DNA of 64,000 bases from Pollutiaquabacter aromativorans (GTDB taxonomy: Bacteria > Bacteroidota > Bacteroidia > AKYH767-A > 2013-40CM-41-45), in the NCBI GenBank assembly GCA_049177215.1, contig CP185379.1, positions 3,348,001-3,412,000 of the forward strand. Direction: 5' to 3'. Each line of letters starts with the position of its first letter. Position 1 is the stretch's first letter. Shown here piece after piece: positions 61,671 to 64,000 of the stretch. Under the pieces are notes generated by a model. It saw nothing but the letters and a program-made list of their open reading frames with translations, did not search any database and was not told the origin of the DNA. The translations under genes were made by a program, and so were the position numbers.

Positions 61671-62172
61671 AATTTGAAAGAGGTTAACCCTTTCACTTCG
61701 TTTTCGTCCGTATTCTGTTCAATCTCGGGTCCTCGCGCCGGTTGATCGGAGAGCTCTTGATTTCCGTTCGCTCCACGTAACATAGTTCACGTTTCGCGTC
61801 GTGGCACGAAAGTTCCGGTCGCAGGGGAAGTGCGATCGCTTGTTGCGATACGAGTCGAATCGGCTCCGACGAATAGAGGATGCTGATGGGAGGGGCGCGT
61901 CGCGGCGGGAGACTTTGGTGAAGGATTGACCTTTCCCTGGATGCGCTCGAAGAATGCAATTATTATTTCATCGACAGCGGCTTTGCCGGGTTTGAACATC
62001 GCCTTGGACGTTAAGGTGTAACACTGCGTGGCAGACTAGCCCCGGGCGAACTCGTCACGGACCATGCGGACAACAACGCACTTCGGCATACTTGACGAGT
62101 GAGCACGGGTGGAGGCGGTGCGACGGAGCTGACCGGTCCGCTCCTGATTTTTCTAATCGTTATCTTTCCGGA
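61671..62172. other. Gene-free region with a second sorting-domain remnant
   Basis: About 500 bases without a convincing gene. At 61898-61929 the sequence 'GTCGCGGCGGGAGAC' continues as TTGGTGAAGGATTGA and closely matches the 3' end of the YHYH gene (SRR...LVKD and stop). A TTATCTTTCC box at 62160-62169 directly before the next start may be a -7 promoter element. Confidence 0.5.
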
Positions 62173-63759
62173 ATGAAATCGATCGACTTTACGCTTTCCT
62201 TACTGTTATTGTCTTGTTGGACGTTTGCGCAACCCTTTCATCGTCTGGTTGGCGGCACGACGGGTGACGAGCGCGGGCAGACCGCGCTGATGGGACCGCA
62301 TGGTCGCTATCTGCTTAACGGTGCGACAACCTCATTCGGACAGGGCAGCGCCGATGCTATGCTGAGCGCGCTGGATGCTTCCGGTAATATCGTGTGGTCG
62401 CGTGTTTATGGAACCGCGGGTTACGATAATTCCGAGTACGCGGTCGTTGCGGCCGATGGAGGGATCGTGTGCACGGGTCGATTGAACATTACGGGCGGGA
62501 ATGAAGACGCGTTGGTGTTCAAGACCGACAGTCTGGGTTATCTGCTTTGGGCCAAGGCATATGGAGGGGCATCCGCTGACGGATTCGCCTATGCGGCGGA
62601 GGCCGGGAATGGTGACCTCTTGTTCGTCGGCGCGACGCAGAGCGTGCCGGGAACGTTGAACAGCCTTTTCCTGATGCGCACCGATGCCAATGGCGATACG
62701 ATTTTTACGAAAGTGTTCGATACGGCATCGCGCGATATCGGCTTGTGTGTTGCGGAAACGGCCGACAGCGGACTGGTTGTCGCCGGTAAGCTCGTGTATA
62801 ACAACTGGGCCGGACTTGAACAATCGAACGCCTTGGTGATGAAGACCGACCGGAACGGAAACTTGTTGTGGTCGCGGATGTACGGTGACACGCTGTGGGA
62901 AGAGCTCGCTTCCATCGTGCCGTTGGCAGATGGCGGGTTCATCGCGGCGGGGACATCGGTCGGTAACGGTCCGGGGCGTTACGAGTGCTGGCTGTTGCGA
63001 CTCGACAGCATCGGCGACGTGTTGTGGTCGAAAACGTATGGCGGTATCGGTGATGAAGCCGCTTATACCGTCATCGCGGACCCTGATGGCGGTTTTGTGT
63101 TGTCGGGTTATTCCAATTCGCTGGGCTACGGACATCGTACTGCCGGTGACGACGCGATGAATGTGGTGCTCATCAAGACCGATGCGAACGGTGATACCTT
63201 GTGGTGCAGGGCGTATGGCGACGGTTTGCAGGATGAGGCCTATCGCAGCTCGAAGGCCGATGACGGCGGGTACCTGATCTCCGGTTTCACGACGAGTTAC
63301 ACGCCGGCCAACCTGAGCCAGATGCTGCTGATCCATACCGACAGCCTGGGCTGGACCGGTTGTCATGAGCAAGCCATCCAGCCGGTGGTGACCACCGCTA
63401 CCTACGTTCCAACGGACACCAGCATGATCCAGTATTCGGGGATGACGGTGAGCAATCCTGGCTACCTGGAAGCGGCGGCGACGCCGGTTTCGGACGACGC
63501 CTGCCTGATCCTGGCGACGAATGAATTGGACTTGATAACCGGGATCCGTCTTTTTCCGAATCCGGCCGCGGATTTGGTAAATGTTGAGGTGCCAATGGCA
63601 TCGGCTGCCGAAACGGTTGAATTACTGGACCTTTCGGGTCGGCTGTTGCAGCGGGAACGCATTTTCGGTGGCAAGGCCCGCCTAGATCTGAGCGCCTTTT
63701 CGGCCGGATGTTATCTCCTGCGAGCCGGAAGCCTGACGGGTCGGCTGGTTAAAAACTAA
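62173..63759 (+). CDS. T9SS-secreted protein with propeller-like repeats
   Basis: About 528 residues from the ATG at 62173, which opens a signal peptide ('MKSIDFTLSLLLLSCWTFAQ'); the frame runs upstream to 62092 without one. It has about seven 50-residue repeats ('GNEDALVFKTDSLGYLLWAK', 'DANGDTLWCRAYGDG'), the same repeat type as in the two giant proteins at 9548 and 12523 but without Ig domains. A T9SS sorting domain ends it ('LFPNPAADLVNVEV' to 'GRLVKN'). A terminator-like hairpin follows. Confidence 0.9.
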   Translation: MKSIDFTLSLLLLSCWTFAQPFHRLVGGTTGDERGQTALMGPHGRYLLNGATTSFGQGSADAMLSALDASGNIVWSRVYGTAGYDNSEYAVVAADGGIVCTGRLNITGGNEDALVFKTDSLGYLLWAKAYGGASADGFAYAAEAGNGDLLFVGATQSVPGTLNSLFLMRTDANGDTIFTKVFDTASRDIGLCVAETADSGLVVAGKLVYNNWAGLEQSNALVMKTDRNGNLLWSRMYGDTLWEELASIVPLADGGFIAAGTSVGNGPGRYECWLLRLDSIGDVLWSKTYGGIGDEAAYTVIADPDGGFVLSGYSNSLGYGHRTAGDDAMNVVLIKTDANGDTLWCRAYGDGLQDEAYRSSKADDGGYLISGFTTSYTPANLSQMLLIHTDSLGWTGCHEQAIQPVVTTATYVPTDTSMIQYSGMTVSNPGYLEAAATPVSDDACLILATNELDLITGIRLFPNPAADLVNVEVPMASAAETVELLDLSGRLLQRERIFGGKARLDLSAFSAGCYLLRAGSLTGRLVKN

Positions 63760-63788
63760 TTTTCTATCTTAGACGAAGACAGGGAAGC

Positions 63789-63821
63789 GGCCGGACCCCT
63801 TGCGCGGGCTCCGGGCCTTTT
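63789..63821 (+). terminator. Probable Rho-independent terminator
   Basis: GGCCGGACCCC (63789-63799) pairs imperfectly with GGGCTCCGGGCC (63806-63817), followed by TTTT. It lies 30 bases after the T9SS gene and 8 bases before the next start. Confidence 0.6.
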
Positions 63822-63828
63822 GAACGTT

Positions 63829-64000
63829 ATGAACCAATCTACTACCAAGACCGACTGGAGCAAGTGTTCCTTGTTCCAGCATTGCAGCCAGGCGGTGATC
63901 GACGAGGTCGTTGCCAAGGCTTCGGCAAAAGTGTATAAGAAGGGCGGAGTCCTGATCGATAAAGGTCAGGTCCCACCCGCATTGTTTGTGATTGAAGACG
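63829..64000 (+). CDS. Crp/Fnr-type cyclic-nucleotide-binding protein (partial, N-terminus)
   Basis: The first 57 residues from the ATG at 63829 run off the right edge. 'CSLFQHCSQAVIDEVVAKAS' and 'YKKGGVLIDKGQVPPALFVI' match the opening helix and first beta strands of cyclic-nucleotide-binding (cNMP) domains of Crp/Fnr regulators. Whether a DNA-binding domain follows cannot be seen, so it could also be a signalling protein with a cNMP sensor. Confidence 0.75.
   Translation, partial: MNQSTTKTDWSKCSLFQHCSQAVIDEVVAKASAKVYKKGGVLIDKGQVPPALFVIED

Overview
The window looks like a contig from a Bacteroidota bacterium with a type IX secretion system (T9SS). Fourteen proteins end in a T9SS sorting domain (FPNP-type strand, Gly-hydrophobic turn, basic end). 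SprB repeats, CHU_C-associated Ig-like domains, a DUF983 protein and a Bacteroidota-type EF-G paralogue point the same way, and start-proximal boxes resembling TAnnTTTG fit the phylum's promoter. The housekeeping DNA is moderately GC-rich. Two stretches, about 18.6-23.2 kb and 37.5-50.0 kb, are clearly AT-rich, carry transposase remnants and look acquired. I saw no tRNA, rRNA or CRISPR.

Layout. 0-9.4 kb is core-like: the tail of a secreted protein, a DUF421 membrane protein, a [2Fe-2S] ferredoxin, a three-unit DUF4397 secreted protein, a CarH/LitR-type B12 photoreceptor regulator convergent with folE, an ECF sigma factor divergent from folE, purQ and two small envelope proteins. 9.5-16.8 kb holds two giant T9SS proteins on the minus strand. 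17.5-22.8 kb is a three-gene surface operon starting with a SprB-repeat adhesin that has a ten-G tract in its signal region. 23.3-30.7 kb holds an EF-G-like protein, a MITE-like element, DUF983 and CHAD-like genes, and an IS200-type transposase next to a 73-bp palindromic repeat array, followed by a second hairpin array. 30.8-37.5 kb is a tetR-tolC-MFP-RND efflux operon broken by several one-base homopolymer gains and an internal tolC duplication.

37.8-50.0 kb is the most striking region. It is a tandem duplication of a cassette made of a promoter region, a small T9SS protein and a large T9SS metalloprotease-like protein. Promoter and 5' end are almost identical between copies, the last 2.4 kb is about 99.7% identical, and the 2.7 kb between is strongly diverged. 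An IS5 remnant splits the second copy.

50.0-64.0 kb carries an Omp28-like secreted protein, a VOC protein, paired hairpin repeats, an MbnP-MbnH-YHYH cluster likely linked to copper or metal handling, a TMTC-like membrane protein with TPRs, a lipoprotein phosphoesterase, another T9SS propeller-like protein and the start of a Crp/Fnr regulator.

The sigma factor, mbnP, MFP, RND and tolC reading frames are each restored by removing single bases from short homopolymers, so those breaks are more likely sequence errors than true pseudogenes.
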